DNA of 64,000 nt, from contig NZ_SLVP01000003.1 in the NCBI RefSeq assembly GCF_004345425.1, forward strand, positions 512,393-576,392, written 5' to 3'. Positions within the stretch are counted from its first letter, which is position 1. Each line of letters starts with the position of its first letter. The notes below the pieces were generated by a model that saw only the letters and a list, made by a program, of their open reading frames with translations, was not told the DNA's origin and ran no database searches. This stretch comes from Paenibacillus sp. BK033 (GTDB lineage Bacteria > Bacillota > Bacilli > Paenibacillales > Paenibacillaceae). This document shows positions 54,628 to 62,935 of the stretch, in pieces. Made by a program: the position numbers and the translations under genes.

Positions 54628-55860
54628 TTAACTTGAAACCGAGCGTTCGATTAAAGCTTTGCGGTTGCCGAGCAGGAACAGCGCGGTTCCGATCCAGCCG
54701 CATACGGAGGCAATCACAAGCAGCATCGTTAACGATACGCTGTCCGATAACCCCGCTCCAAGCAGCGGCCCCAGCGTGCCCCGCACGCCAAACAGCATAA
54801 GATGCACGCCAAACACGGCGGCTTCCCTGCCCGGTGCTAATCTGGATACAAAAGCAAGGATGCCGATATCCCAGATGGCCTCGCCTATGCCTTGAATGCC
54901 GTTGCCCGCGATAACAGCCGAATAGCTACCCCATAAGCCATATAACATAGGAACTACCGCATACGCGCTGATTCCGCATAGAAGAACGTGTTTAATGTCA
55001 ATCCGGTCAATCAGCCTTCCGGCGATTAAATACGTCAATAGCAAGCCTGCATAATAGGATACCCGGGCAAAGCCGATCTGCACGTTGCTCAGTTCCAGCA
55101 CTTGCACTTGAATGATCTGGTACAGCGGATTGGACAGCATATTGCCGAAGCCGGAAAAGGTGGTCGCCGCCAGAAATACGGCCAGCTTGCGGTTTCCCGA
55201 CACCAGTGCCCATTGATCGCGGAGCGAGAATCTCGCCCTTGTTCCGGCATGCAGGGACATGACCTGCTTAGGCAGTCGGAGAGAATTAAACAAGAAAATC
55301 GAAGCCACTCCGAAAATAGAGGCCGTTACCAGCGGACCCGACGGTCCCGACGCGTCAGCCCAGGAGCCAACGACATACGCAAGAGGAATCATTAATGCTC
55401 CGCTCGCGACGCGCACATAGCCCATCAGCCTGCCCCTGACATCCGCCGGATACATCCGCGCGACAAGAGAAGCATAAGCCGGAGCCTGGATTCCCATGAG
55501 AATTTGGAAGACCAGAGCTGTTGCTACGTAAACGGACGGATAAGCAAACAAAGCCGGAAAAATAATAAGCAATCTGCCGATGACGTTCGGAACGATAACA
55601 AACGGTTTGGGATTGCCCGTCTTCTCGATCCATGCCGCCCAAATCGGCGAGAACAAGAGACCTGCCGCCGGCGCTGCGGACAAAAGCCCAACCTGCAGGT
55701 TGGTAGCCCCTTCGCGAATCGCGAACGGCATAAAAAATTGATTCAATACTACGTTAAAGATACTGAATAATAAAGTCGCGCTGAAATCGATCCGCGCATT
55801 AAACCAAACCCGCGGCATCATCTGCATGCCAAGCCTATAAACACTGCCCTTTGTTTCCAT
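54628..55860 (-). CDS. MFS transporter
   Basis: Major facilitator of 410 residues and 12 predicted helices. The helix 2-3 loop is degenerate (AAWIEKTGNPKP), while the later GRLIDRIDIKHVL loop in the second half is conserved. The ATG at 55860 (METKGS) has AAAGGA about ten bases upstream. Likely a drug or sugar exporter-type carrier, but the substrate is not predictable. Own promoter and terminator. Confidence 0.83.
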   Translation of the reverse strand: METKGSVYRLGMQMMPRVWFNARIDFSATLLFSIFNVVLNQFFMPFAIREGATNLQVGLLSAAPAAGLLFSPIWAAWIEKTGNPKPFVIVPNVIGRLLIIFPALFAYPSVYVATALVFQILMGIQAPAYASLVARMYPADVRGRLMGYVRVASGALMIPLAYVVGSWADASGPSGPLVTASIFGVASIFLFNSLRLPKQVMSLHAGTRARFSLRDQWALVSGNRKLAVFLAATTFSGFGNMLSNPLYQIIQVQVLELSNVQIGFARVSYYAGLLLTYLIAGRLIDRIDIKHVLLCGISAYAVVPMLYGLWGSYSAVIAGNGIQGIGEAIWDIGILAFVSRLAPGREAAVFGVHLMLFGVRGTLGPLLGAGLSDSVSLTMLLVIASVCGWIGTALFLLGNRKALIERSVSS

Positions 55861-56005
55861 CCCGCTGCAATCCTTTCGCTCCACGATCCGTTTCGATTTT
55901 GCAAGTCATACCCATTAGAGCAGAGAATTCCGGAAAGCGCAACAAACATTTTTACCGGAGCTTGTCATTCCCGAAAACGGCCCTTATCGGACGAAAGAAC
56001 CTGCG

Positions 56006-56347
56006 TTACACCAGTATAAGCAACAAACCGAAGCAGGCCGCGGATACGCCGGTATAACACCAGGCTGCTGCCTTGCTGCAATCCCGGAGACGCCAAATCC
56101 GGACGAGATACCCGATTGTGAACAGAACGGAGATAATCATAATTCCCATCATAATGCCGTCCATAAAAGGATCGTTCATCATGCCTTTCATTCCGCCGCC
56201 ATGATGCTGCATGTTAGACCATTCCATAGCGCTAATGCCGCCCGTAAGGAGCAGCGGAAGAAGCAAATGTATGCCGTGCACAACGATCGGAAATAACATG
56301 CCTCCTATTGATAGAAGGGAGCTGCGCGGCAATCGTTTATCGGTCAC
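56006..56347 (-). CDS. Small membrane protein
   Basis: A 113-residue protein with three hydrophobic helices (about 13-35, 62-85, 92-112) and a Met/His/Gly-rich loop between the first two (MEWSNMQHHGGGMKGMMNDP). That composition is common in copper-handling proteins, though no defined site is present. The start is GTG at 56347 with GGAGG about nine bases upstream; a longer ATG frame lacks a site. Not recognised as a known family. Confidence 0.6.
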   Translation of the reverse strand: MTDKRLPRSSLLSIGGMLFPIVVHGIHLLLPLLLTGGISAMEWSNMQHHGGGMKGMMNDPFMDGIMMGIMIISVLFTIGYLVRIWRLRDCSKAAAWCYTGVSAACFGLLLILV

Positions 56348-56520
56348 GTAGAGTCGCCTCCATCCCTGTTGCGTTACAACAGTATATGGCGCATCCACGC
56401 ATAGATTCGATTTTTTTCACGGATCGTGATGTTGTACTGGCAAGGTGAACCGGCTTTGGCGTCCTTAGGCGGCAGAATGCGTTTCAATCCCGAGAATTCG
56501 CTTGGAAATCGCAAAAAAAA

Positions 56521-56543
56521 AGAAGCAGGCATCGCCTGCTCCT
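56521..56543 (-). terminator. Terminator of the glucuronate isomerase-like gene
   Basis: AGCAGGC / GCCTGCT stem (56524-56530, 56534-56540) followed by nine T on the minus strand. Confidence 0.85.
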
Positions 56544-56551
56544 CCTCCTAA

Positions 56552-57832
56552 CTATTCCGGCTGCTCCTTGCCGAGGAATCGCCAGAAGTTCCGGTTGAAC
56601 AAATCGTCAAGATCCCGCTTGATTTCATCCTCCGTTACCTTCCAGCCGTTATTGTACAAACGCTCGTATTTCGAGGCCAGCACCTGCCCGATGATCCGGC
56701 GCGAGTGCTCCCACTTGTAAATCAGCTGTTCGAATACGCGGCAGTCCGAGTGCTGCGGAATAACGGAAGTGCCGAGAAGCTCGAGACGGAACTTCGTCAT
56801 CTCCTCCACCATCGATTCGATGTGAAGGAACCACCAGCAGCCAAACACCATCAGATTGCGGAATTTACGCGCAAGCACGGTCAGCTCATGCTGATTGCTG
56901 CGGGCCAGCATCGTGATAAGGAACTTTTGCTTCGGATAATTACGGCATAAAGCTTCAACAGCGGACACGTCCGAATCCATGCTCATATCGCCCGCAAGAC
57001 GAAGCTCCGGATTCACGCGGCGGCGAACGCCGATCATAAGGGCAAACGGGATGCCGTGCTTCTGGCAGACCGGCACCATCGCTTCGTCAATCATGCGGGT
57101 GCGGTGATCCTCGGCGGGATAAACGAAATCGCCAGGCATCGACACCGCGAGATACAAAGCGTCCATTCGTACAATCCATTCGGACAGGAAGCGGCGTACC
57201 TCTTCCTTCGTTTTCTCCGTCCACTCCTCGGCGGCATCGTAACCAAGGGAACGAAGCTGCACAACCGCATTAGGCCAGTCATTCAGCAGGCTGTCGACCC
57301 GAAGGGCGGCGGAGAACCGGGAATCCGTATTGCCGCCGCGGTTAAGCCATACCTCGCGTTCTTCCGGATCAAACGGATCGTTGGTCATAAGGACATGCTT
57401 TACGTTCGAGATCCGGAGAACCTCGTCTACCTGCTGGGCGGTCGTGCGGCTGGCAAGCGCCTCGCGGTAATCATTCAGGTTGCGCGAGGAAACATCAAGA
57501 CCAAGACGGTGCAATATCGTAATAAAGCCGTTTGCCGCTTCGCTGACCGGCGAATGCTCGATAAAGAGCTTGTTCCAGATCCAGTCGGCCTGCTCCCGCT
57601 TCGACATAGCCCAGAACGCGTCATACGATTCCCCGTCATCGGCCCAGCGGAACGACTCCGAAATGAGATAATGATATATAAGCAGTTCATCGATGCCCCA
57701 CAGCAGCAAATTGCCGAAATCGGCGGAAAACAAATGGGTATGCATATCCGTTACCGGCATGGTCATCGCCAGACGTTCAACGGTAGCTTTCATAGCACTG
57801 ACGGATTCTATAGCCAGTTGTTCCTTGATCAT
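56552..57832 (-). CDS. Glucuronate isomerase-like amidohydrolase-superfamily protein
   Basis: A 426-residue TIM-barrel protein related to uronate isomerase UxaC. The metal-binding DMHTHLF motif is at about 28-34, followed by LLLWGIDELLIYHYLISE as in the family. Later barrel strands include KHVLMTNDPFD and FGCWWFLHIESMVEEM. It is shorter than typical UxaC (about 470 residues), so the substrate may differ. GAGGAGGA precedes the ATG. Divergent from an AraC regulator 166 bases away, which probably controls it. Confidence 0.8.
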   Translation of the reverse strand: MIKEQLAIESVSAMKATVERLAMTMPVTDMHTHLFSADFGNLLLWGIDELLIYHYLISESFRWADDGESYDAFWAMSKREQADWIWNKLFIEHSPVSEAANGFITILHRLGLDVSSRNLNDYREALASRTTAQQVDEVLRISNVKHVLMTNDPFDPEEREVWLNRGGNTDSRFSAALRVDSLLNDWPNAVVQLRSLGYDAAEEWTEKTKEEVRRFLSEWIVRMDALYLAVSMPGDFVYPAEDHRTRMIDEAMVPVCQKHGIPFALMIGVRRRVNPELRLAGDMSMDSDVSAVEALCRNYPKQKFLITMLARSNQHELTVLARKFRNLMVFGCWWFLHIESMVEEMTKFRLELLGTSVIPQHSDCRVFEQLIYKWEHSRRIIGQVLASKYERLYNNGWKVTEDEIKRDLDDLFNRNFWRFLGKEQPE

Positions 57833-57934
57833 CGCGTATTATCCTCCTCAACTTGTCCTATTCACATCGTACCACCGCCGGGGACTAACCGCTTCTATCC
57901 GGTTATCGTTCATCGCTTGCCGATTTATACGTGG

Positions 57935-57964
57935 TTGGTGTATTTGAAGGCCGAGCAGTATAAT
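57935..57964 (+). promoter_or_regulatory. Predicted sigma-A promoter of the AraC-type regulator
   Basis: TTGGTG (57935-57940), an 18-base spacer and TATAAT (57959-57964), 34 bases before the ATG. Confidence 0.55.
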
Positions 57965-57998
57965 AAAACAACCGCTATTTCATTCGTGGAGGAATCGC

Positions 57999-58850
57999 AT
58001 GAGCGTTCAAGAACGATACCCGCTTCCCATTGAAGCGATGTACAATACATCCCAGATTCCAACCGACTTTCATTCCCATCTGGAATATGAAATCTATTAT
58101 TTTCACAGCGGCAAATGCAAGCTGCTGATTGGCGACAGCATCTATGAGCTTGCTCCCGGCAACCTGATTCTGATGAACGGGATGACACTTCATTATCCAT
58201 CCATCGATAACCGGTACGAATATTGCCGGACGGTTGTCCATTTTGACCCGGCTTTTGCTTCAGGTCTGTTCCAGCCGCCTTTTCTTGTGCCGCTGCTGCT
58301 GCCGTTCGAGAGACAGACGAACCGCCTGATCTCCCTCAAAGCCGAGGAGCAGGCAAGAATCGAGCCGTTGCTGGAGCGGTTATGCCAGCTTCGGCAAAGC
58401 GATGATCCGCTGTCGCATGACCGGTTAATCCTCTGTTTCCAGGAGCTGCTGCTGCTTATTTACGAATTCGCCCATATGCCTAGCTACGGACAAGCCTCAC
58501 CGCCGAGCAGCATTAAGCATCAGAACGTCCAGAAGCTGATCGCTTATATCGAGGAGCATTACCGGGAGGAGCTTGAGCTGGACGATATCGCCGATTATAT
58601 GCATCTGAACAAGCATTACCTGGTGAAGATCTTCAAGGAAACGACCGGTATTACCTTGTTCCATTACCTGTATCAACGACGGATCAACCAGGCTAAAATG
58701 CTGTTTACAATGAATCCGGACCGCTCCATAACGGAGACTGCCTTTGAAGTTGGCTTCAAATACGTCTCTCATTTCAGCCAAACGTTCAAAAAATTTACCG
58801 GACAATCCCCCGATGACTATCGGAAGGGGATCGCCCGGCCTCTTGCGTAA
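57999..58850 (+). CDS. AraC family transcriptional regulator
   Basis: A 283-residue regulator. The N-terminal cupin-like effector domain (about 15-150) has FHSHLEYEIYYFHSGKCKLL. The C-terminal pair of helix-turn-helix motifs (about 185-280) has LDDIADYMHLNKHYLVKIF and the family signature AFEVGFKYVSHFSQTFKKFTGQSPDDYRK. It is divergent from the glucuronate isomerase-like gene, its likely target, and convergent with the TetR gene. GGAGG precedes the ATG. Confidence 0.9.
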   Translation: MSVQERYPLPIEAMYNTSQIPTDFHSHLEYEIYYFHSGKCKLLIGDSIYELAPGNLILMNGMTLHYPSIDNRYEYCRTVVHFDPAFASGLFQPPFLVPLLLPFERQTNRLISLKAEEQARIEPLLERLCQLRQSDDPLSHDRLILCFQELLLLIYEFAHMPSYGQASPPSSIKHQNVQKLIAYIEEHYREELELDDIADYMHLNKHYLVKIFKETTGITLFHYLYQRRINQAKMLFTMNPDRSITETAFEVGFKYVSHFSQTFKKFTGQSPDDYRKGIARPLA

Positions 58851-58863
58851 ATCGGTATTGGAT

Positions 58864-59439
58864 TCAAGAACGGAATTGCTCTCGGATCCCGGCCAGATAG
58901 ACCTTAAGCACAACCTGAATACTCTCGTCCAGATTTACCGGTAGTCCGAAACCTCCGCTTCTCTCCAGCGTTGCGAAACCATGCATAAAGCTGCGGAAGC
59001 CCCTGACGAGATGGATCGTATCCTCCTGCTTCATCTTATAAGCATAGTCCATCACCGTAATAATGAGCCGAATCAATTCTTCGCTTACTTTGATCAGCTC
59101 CGCGTCCTCTGTCTGCTGGGCCGGAAGCGTTGCCTCGTACAAGCCAGGATGCTCTCTCGCGAATCCGATATAGGCCAGCCCAATGGCAAAGACGGCATCA
59201 TCGCCAGATCTTCCGGCAACGGCGCGAAGCAGCCTGTCATGCAGATTTTTGAGTCCGTGCAAGGCAAGCTTCTCCTTAAGACCGCTTAATCCGTCCACAT
59301 GGTTGTATAAAGAAGGAGAACGGATGCCGAGCCTCTGGGACAACGAGGCGAGGGTAACAGATTCCAGTCCGTTCTCGTCCGCCAGCTCGGCAGCCTTTTG
59401 TATGATGGTTGGCAGATCCAATCCTAATCTTGGTGACAT
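58864..59439 (-). CDS. TetR/AcrR family regulator (WHG-type C-terminal domain)
   Basis: A 191-residue repressor. The N-terminal helix-turn-helix (ESVTLASLSQRLGIRSPSLYNHVDG, about 20-45) is followed by a TetR C-terminal domain of the WHG type (IGLAYIGFAREHPGLYEATL, VRGFRSFMHGFATLE). It lies 17 bases after the MBL hydrolase gene on the same strand. The two related palindromes in the promoter of that gene are its likely operators, which makes the operon autoregulated. Confidence 0.88.
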   Translation of the reverse strand: MSPRLGLDLPTIIQKAAELADENGLESVTLASLSQRLGIRSPSLYNHVDGLSGLKEKLALHGLKNLHDRLLRAVAGRSGDDAVFAIGLAYIGFAREHPGLYEATLPAQQTEDAELIKVSEELIRLIITVMDYAYKMKQEDTIHLVRGFRSFMHGFATLERSGGFGLPVNLDESIQVVLKVYLAGIREQFRS

Positions 59440-59456
59440 GCTCTATTCTCCCTTTC

Positions 59457-60185
59457 TTAACGAACAATTACGGTATCAAGCTTGCTTGATGCATGCTGAA
59501 TGGCCAACTCCATCAGCGCTTCCGGTTTAACAATCAAATCCCCGTGACCAACGGCCAGCAAGGATGGCTTCAGCGTCAGCAGCTTCATTGCGCTGCGGAG
59601 CGATTCGACCTTATTCCAGGTTGCCATAGCGGGAAAAGGAAACTTCCAGCGCACCTGTCCGCTTACCGCGATTCCCCCGCGAACCTGAAAAGCATCCCCC
59701 GCAATCAAAGCATGGCTTCGAGAGTCGAGAAAGGACATCGAGCCCGGCGTATGGCCCGGCGTCGAAATCGCCAGTAAGGAACCTACGCGGTCGCCGTCCT
59801 GCAGCAGCACATCCGAGCGTGTTGCGATTTTGCCCGGCTTAGGCACGCCGCCCCGAATTGGCGTATCCGGCTCGTTGGGATCAAGCGAGCGGTCGCCGTT
59901 AAGCAGTCTTGAATCCCGGGCAGATATATACACTGTTACATCGGTCAGTTGTTGCCTCAATGCATCCAAAGCTCCAATGTGATCGCTATGAGCATGGGTC
60001 AGAACAATACGCGTAATAGGCTTGCCGATTTGCTTTGCCGCTTTCAGAATAGCTTCGGCGTTACCCGGCATTGCGGCGTCAATCAGCGTCAAGCTCTTCT
60101 CTTCCTCCACCAAATAGCAATTCACCGGGAACATTGTCGGCATAAAAGTAAGCTGATAAACCTGTTCATGACGTGTCATCCTCAT
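59457..60185 (-). CDS. MBL-fold metallo-hydrolase
   Basis: A 242-residue metallo-beta-lactamase fold enzyme with the full dinuclear metal site: LTHAHSDHIGALD (HxHxDH, about 58-63), the histidine of STPGHTPGSMSFLD, the aspartate of LIAGDAFQ and the late histidine in AVGHGDLIV. It resembles the lactonase/glyoxalase-II-like branch. The ATG at 60185 has AAGGTGG nine bases upstream. First gene of an operon with the TetR regulator. Substrate unknown; a hydrolytic detoxification role is plausible. Confidence 0.87.
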   Translation of the reverse strand: MRMTRHEQVYQLTFMPTMFPVNCYLVEEEKSLTLIDAAMPGNAEAILKAAKQIGKPITRIVLTHAHSDHIGALDALRQQLTDVTVYISARDSRLLNGDRSLDPNEPDTPIRGGVPKPGKIATRSDVLLQDGDRVGSLLAISTPGHTPGSMSFLDSRSHALIAGDAFQVRGGIAVSGQVRWKFPFPAMATWNKVESLRSAMKLLTLKPSLLAVGHGDLIVKPEALMELAIQHASSKLDTVIVR

Positions 60186-60209
60186 TTTAATTAACCACCT
60201 TCGCTCATA

Positions 60210-60226
60210 AACTAATGTCGTTAGTT
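60210..60226. promoter_or_regulatory. TetR-type operator 1 (AACTAATGTCGTTAGTT)
   Basis: A 17-bp palindrome with one mismatch, just downstream of the -10 of the MBL-TetR operon. Its centre is 24 bp from operator 2. Confidence 0.7.
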
Positions 60227-60228
60227 TT

Positions 60229-60257
60229 ATAATAACTAATGCCATTAGTTTTGGCAA
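60229..60257 (-). promoter_or_regulatory. Sigma-A promoter of the MBL-TetR operon
   Basis: Minus-strand TTGCCA (60252-60257), a 17-base spacer and TATTAT (60229-60234). Operator 2 fills the spacer and operator 1 covers the start region, an arrangement expected for repression. Confidence 0.7.
60234..60250. promoter_or_regulatory. TetR-type operator 2 (AACTAATGCCATTAGTT)
   Basis: A palindrome with perfect 8-bp arms around one central base, lying between the -35 and -10 of the MBL-TetR promoter. It shares its half-site AACTAATG with operator 1. Confidence 0.75.
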
Positions 60258-60333
60258 GAGGTTTTTTGCCTAAAAAAAGTGAGTACAACACTTCAACGAC
60301 AAGAAAATCCCGATTAAGTTTTAAAACACGCAT

Positions 60334-60425
60334 TCAACTGCCCCTAGCTGAGAAACATCAGCAGCAGGTCTTTATTGATCGGCTGCTGCACTGTTCTTAT
60401 TAAACTAAAGTCCCTCGTCTAACGT
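60334..60425. repeat. Composite palindromic repeat, copy 1
   Basis: A degenerate small palindrome (60334-60352) is followed by hairpin CAGCAGC / GCTGCTG (60359-60365, 60382-60388), then a 14-base spacer and a second degenerate palindrome AACTAAAG...CTAACG (about 60402-60425). The organisation matches copies at 62.83 and 63.60 kb. Confidence 0.55.
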
Positions 60426-60534
60426 AAGAGCTGTTGATCCAAAAAAAGCAATCAGCACCATTTCGTTTATGTCAGCCCAGTATAGAGGAATTTTCACGTC
60501 CAAAAAAAGACATAAAAATACGTACCAATGAAAA

Positions 60535-60558
60535 AGAACCTTGATTTATCAAGGTTCT
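60535..60558 (-). terminator. Rho-independent terminator downstream of the alpha/beta hydrolase region
   Basis: Perfect 10-bp stem AGAACCTTGA / TCAAGGTTCT (60535-60544, 60549-60558) and a T run on the minus strand. It lies 285 bases beyond the hydrolase stop, so it ends either a long 3 prime UTR or a separate small RNA. Confidence 0.8.
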
Positions 60559-60616
60559 AAATCGGGAAATACAGAATCTGACCACTATCCTGTGCTGAAC
60601 CTCTCATTTTGACCCT

Positions 60617-60790
60617 AACGAGTTCTTAAACTCGTTGTCGAACAACTAGCTGCGGACTTGCTTTCTTGTCGTTCTCCCGATATGGGGGCTCAGCACTGCT
60701 TGTTCTGGCAGCATTTCGGAAATCCTGGAGCCATTCCGAAAAGGCATTACCATGAGCATGTCCCGTAAGGGAACGCCCGCTGCTAATGCC
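60617..60790 (-). ncRNA. Candidate structured RNA or structured 3 prime UTR
   Basis: Five stems pack into 175 bases: AACGAGTT/AACTCGTT (60617-60624, 60629-60636), CTGC/GCAG (60696-60699, 60708-60711), TTTCGGAA/TTCCGAAA (60714-60721, 60734-60741), GGCATTA/TAATGCC (60743-60749, 60784-60790) and inner TCCC/GGGA (60761-60764, 60769-60772). GGCTC (60687-60691) can also pair with GAGCC (60728-60732). A terminator follows on the minus strand. A 58-codon minus-strand frame (60626-60802) runs through it with a weak ribosome site. I match it to no known RNA family. Confidence 0.35.
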
Positions 60791-60842
60791 CCATCGAACC
60801 ATTCCATTCCACTTTAAAGTCTGAAAAGTTGCTGAATCCGAT

Positions 60843-61925
60843 CTACTGGAAAAACTCTCTGAATAGCTTAATGGCCGCTATAGGATTCTCCTCCATAATC
60901 CAATGTCCGGTTTTTTCTAGCTTCACCGTCTTTGAATTCGGCGCATGCTCGTTTAAGAACTGCTCCAGCATGCCGTAACCGGACACACCGGCGATACCAA
61001 GCGCGGGCACGGACAGAGGTTTGTACGTTTTAAATGTTTCGATATCGTCTCTGAACGATTTGTACCATTCGTTCCCGGCTCGGAGCGCATCGGGCTGGGA
61101 GTAAGCCGCGAGGTAAACCTCACGTTCCTTTTTGCTGAGAGCATTCTTGGTGTAGCCCATATAATCGTAAATCCAATTATAAACGAGATCCAGCTGTTTG
61201 CCCTGCAGCATTTGCTCCGACAAGCCCGGAATGGTATTAGTGGCAAACCACCAGTAGAACTTCGCGCGTTCGGGATTACTCTCGTCGTACACTCCCGCCG
61301 GTGGCAAAATCGGGATTTTCAAAAAGTTCTCATTCGGATGGGAAGCATCCATCAACACAACTTTCTTCGTGGCTTGCGGGTAATTCGCAGCATAAGCGTA
61401 CGCGATTGTCGCGCCAATATCATGTCCTGCGATGTTAATGCTCTTGTAGCCTAGCGCTTTGGCCAGTTCATAAATATCCTTTGCCATTGTCTTCTTGTCA
61501 TAGCCCGATTGCGGTTTGTCCGAGCTGCCCATGCCACGGTATTCCACGACATAAACATGATAGTTCTTGCCCAGCTCCGGCATCATTTTAGAGAATGAAT
61601 ACCAGGTAACGGGCCAGCCCGGCAGGATAAACAGCGGCTCGCCCTTCCCGCCTTCGACATAGTGAAGCTTGACGCCGTTCGCTTCCTTGTAGACGTTCTT
61701 GAAGCCTGGGAGCTCTTTGACCAGCTCTTCGTCTGAATTCGGCTTATTTGAGTTTGGCTTGCCTGCAGTTGTTAAGGCCACTTTCTTCGGATTGATATCC
61801 GCGGCGCTTTCGCTGACTTGCTGATTGCCGTTCTGCCCGCAGGCAGAAAGCAAAACAAGCATAAATGATGCAATGAGCAGAATTGCCATGCTTTTAGCCG
61901 GCCATCTCGATTGGTTCCCTAACAT
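60843..61925 (-). CDS. Alpha/beta-hydrolase lipoprotein, epoxide hydrolase-like
   Basis: A 360-residue surface lipoprotein: signal peptide with lipobox LSAC (Cys about 29). The hydrolase core has the oxyanion motif FILPGWPVTWYSF, the nucleophile elbow NIAGHDIGATIAYAY with Asp in place of Ser (as in epoxide hydrolases and haloalkane dehalogenases) and the catalytic histidine in KTGHWIMEENP. A cap domain lies between about 220 and 290. TAGGAGTG is nine bases before the ATG at 61925. Lipid-anchored members of this family are unusual; substrate unknown. Confidence 0.85.
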   Translation of the reverse strand: MLGNQSRWPAKSMAILLIASFMLVLLSACGQNGNQQVSESAADINPKKVALTTAGKPNSNKPNSDEELVKELPGFKNVYKEANGVKLHYVEGGKGEPLFILPGWPVTWYSFSKMMPELGKNYHVYVVEYRGMGSSDKPQSGYDKKTMAKDIYELAKALGYKSINIAGHDIGATIAYAYAANYPQATKKVVLMDASHPNENFLKIPILPPAGVYDESNPERAKFYWWFATNTIPGLSEQMLQGKQLDLVYNWIYDYMGYTKNALSKKEREVYLAAYSQPDALRAGNEWYKSFRDDIETFKTYKPLSVPALGIAGVSGYGMLEQFLNEHAPNSKTVKLEKTGHWIMEENPIAAIKLFREFFQ

Positions 61926-62327
61926 CACATTCACTCCTATGTGCATTTTATGGTTGGGCTGAACAGAGTCGCCTATTCAACGTACATCCTCATTTTGAAA
62001 CGATCGCTGTCCTTCTATCCCCCTAACTGCGGTGCGGAGTTCGTGCAACCCTTTTTCTCCGCCATCACTTTTGATATTGAATCGTTAAATGTACGCGAGC
62101 CGAAGTGTTTCGTTAGTTCTTACACCTAGATTTTACCAAGGATAACGGAGTACCAAACCTGTTAAAGGTCATGAATATGCACAAAAAAAAGCATCGCCTT
62201 CGGTCATTGTACATGACTTTCTTCATGCGCAAAGGCCAAAAGTAATACTTCATTTACTTAAATCGAATGCAGTGTTCCCGCTCTCGAAGGTACACTTTAA
62301 ACTGCGGTAGAGCTTCTGTAACTTATT
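61926..62327. other. AT-rich intergenic region upstream of the hydrolase
   Basis: Contains the hydrolase promoter. A short plus-strand frame (61941-62129) shows no ribosome site or family resemblance. Otherwise nothing recognised. Confidence 0.3.
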
Positions 62328-62362
62328 TTGATTGAACTATAGTTCCCTGTTAGTTCAATCAA
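62328..62362. repeat. Perfect 12-bp inverted repeat downstream of a hypothetical gene
   Basis: TTGATTGAACTA (62328-62339) and TAGTTCAATCAA (62351-62362) enclose 11 bases (TAGTTCCCTGT). The same palindrome type occurs inside the composite repeats at 60.3, 62.8 and 63.6 kb. Confidence 0.75.
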
Positions 62363-62374
62363 TATTGTATCTAG

Positions 62375-62770
62375 TTACGTTAAGTTCTCAGTAACTCTAA
62401 TATCAGTGATTGACCATTTATTTATTAAAGAACGAGATAATTTGATATATAGAGATCCATGAATTATACCGGTCAAATTGTTCTCTCGATCATAATTAAA
62501 TTTCTCAATACGTACTAAAAACTCTCTCTCATTCCATCCTGCTTTTATTCTGTTTATTGAATATTTAAAGCCTGTTGTTTCATTAACGCCAGACCAGAAT
62601 GAATTTAATATAGCATTGTTGGTTGCGTCTAATTCCTGAATCGATTCTCCCTTTATTGAAGCATCTAAAACTTTACTAACTGTATTATTGGGTGTGTAGA
62701 ACATAATGAAATAATAACTCAAAGCAATAACTATCAAGATAATAATGATCATGCTCATTTTTCTACCCAA
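62375..62770 (-). CDS. Hypothetical membrane-anchored protein
   Basis: A 131-residue protein with one N-terminal helix (about 5-25) and an extracellular domain of ~105 residues with alternating beta-like segments (REFLVRIEKFNYD, GIIHGSLYIKLSRS, KWSITDIRVTENL). The start is TTG at 62770, eight bases after GGAG. AT-rich with codon use unlike most of the window, hinting at acquired DNA. No family recognised. Confidence 0.6.
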   Translation of the reverse strand: MGRKMSMIIIILIVIALSYYFIMFYTPNNTVSKVLDASIKGESIQELDATNNAILNSFWSGVNETTGFKYSINRIKAGWNEREFLVRIEKFNYDRENNLTGIIHGSLYIKLSRSLINKWSITDIRVTENLT

Positions 62771-62828
62771 ATTAACTTCTCCTTATGTAAATTTGCTTAT
62801 GGATGTACTAAATAGAAGACGTTTGATG

Positions 62829-62935
62829 TTAACCAAAGTTCCGCAATTAATCCTTAACTTTAATAAAAAAGGCTACTGATCATGTGATCGGTAGCCGTGG
62901 TGTCGTTCTGAACTAACGTATCCCGTTAGTTGAAT
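62829..62935. repeat. Composite palindromic repeat, copy 2 (includes terminator of the methyltransferase gene)
   Basis: A degenerate palindrome (about 62829-62852), hairpin GGCTACTGATCA / TGATCGGTAGCC (62871-62882, 62885-62896), a 14-base spacer, then palindrome AACTAACG / CGTTAGTT (62911-62918, 62924-62931). On the minus strand the hairpin is followed by six T and can serve as terminator. Confidence 0.65.

Noticed and set aside
62334..62345. GAACTATAGTTC, matching the LexA/SOS core GAAC-N4-GTTC
   Set aside because: It lies downstream of a gene rather than in a promoter, lacks the flanking C/G of the full box, and is explained by the 12-bp inverted repeat.
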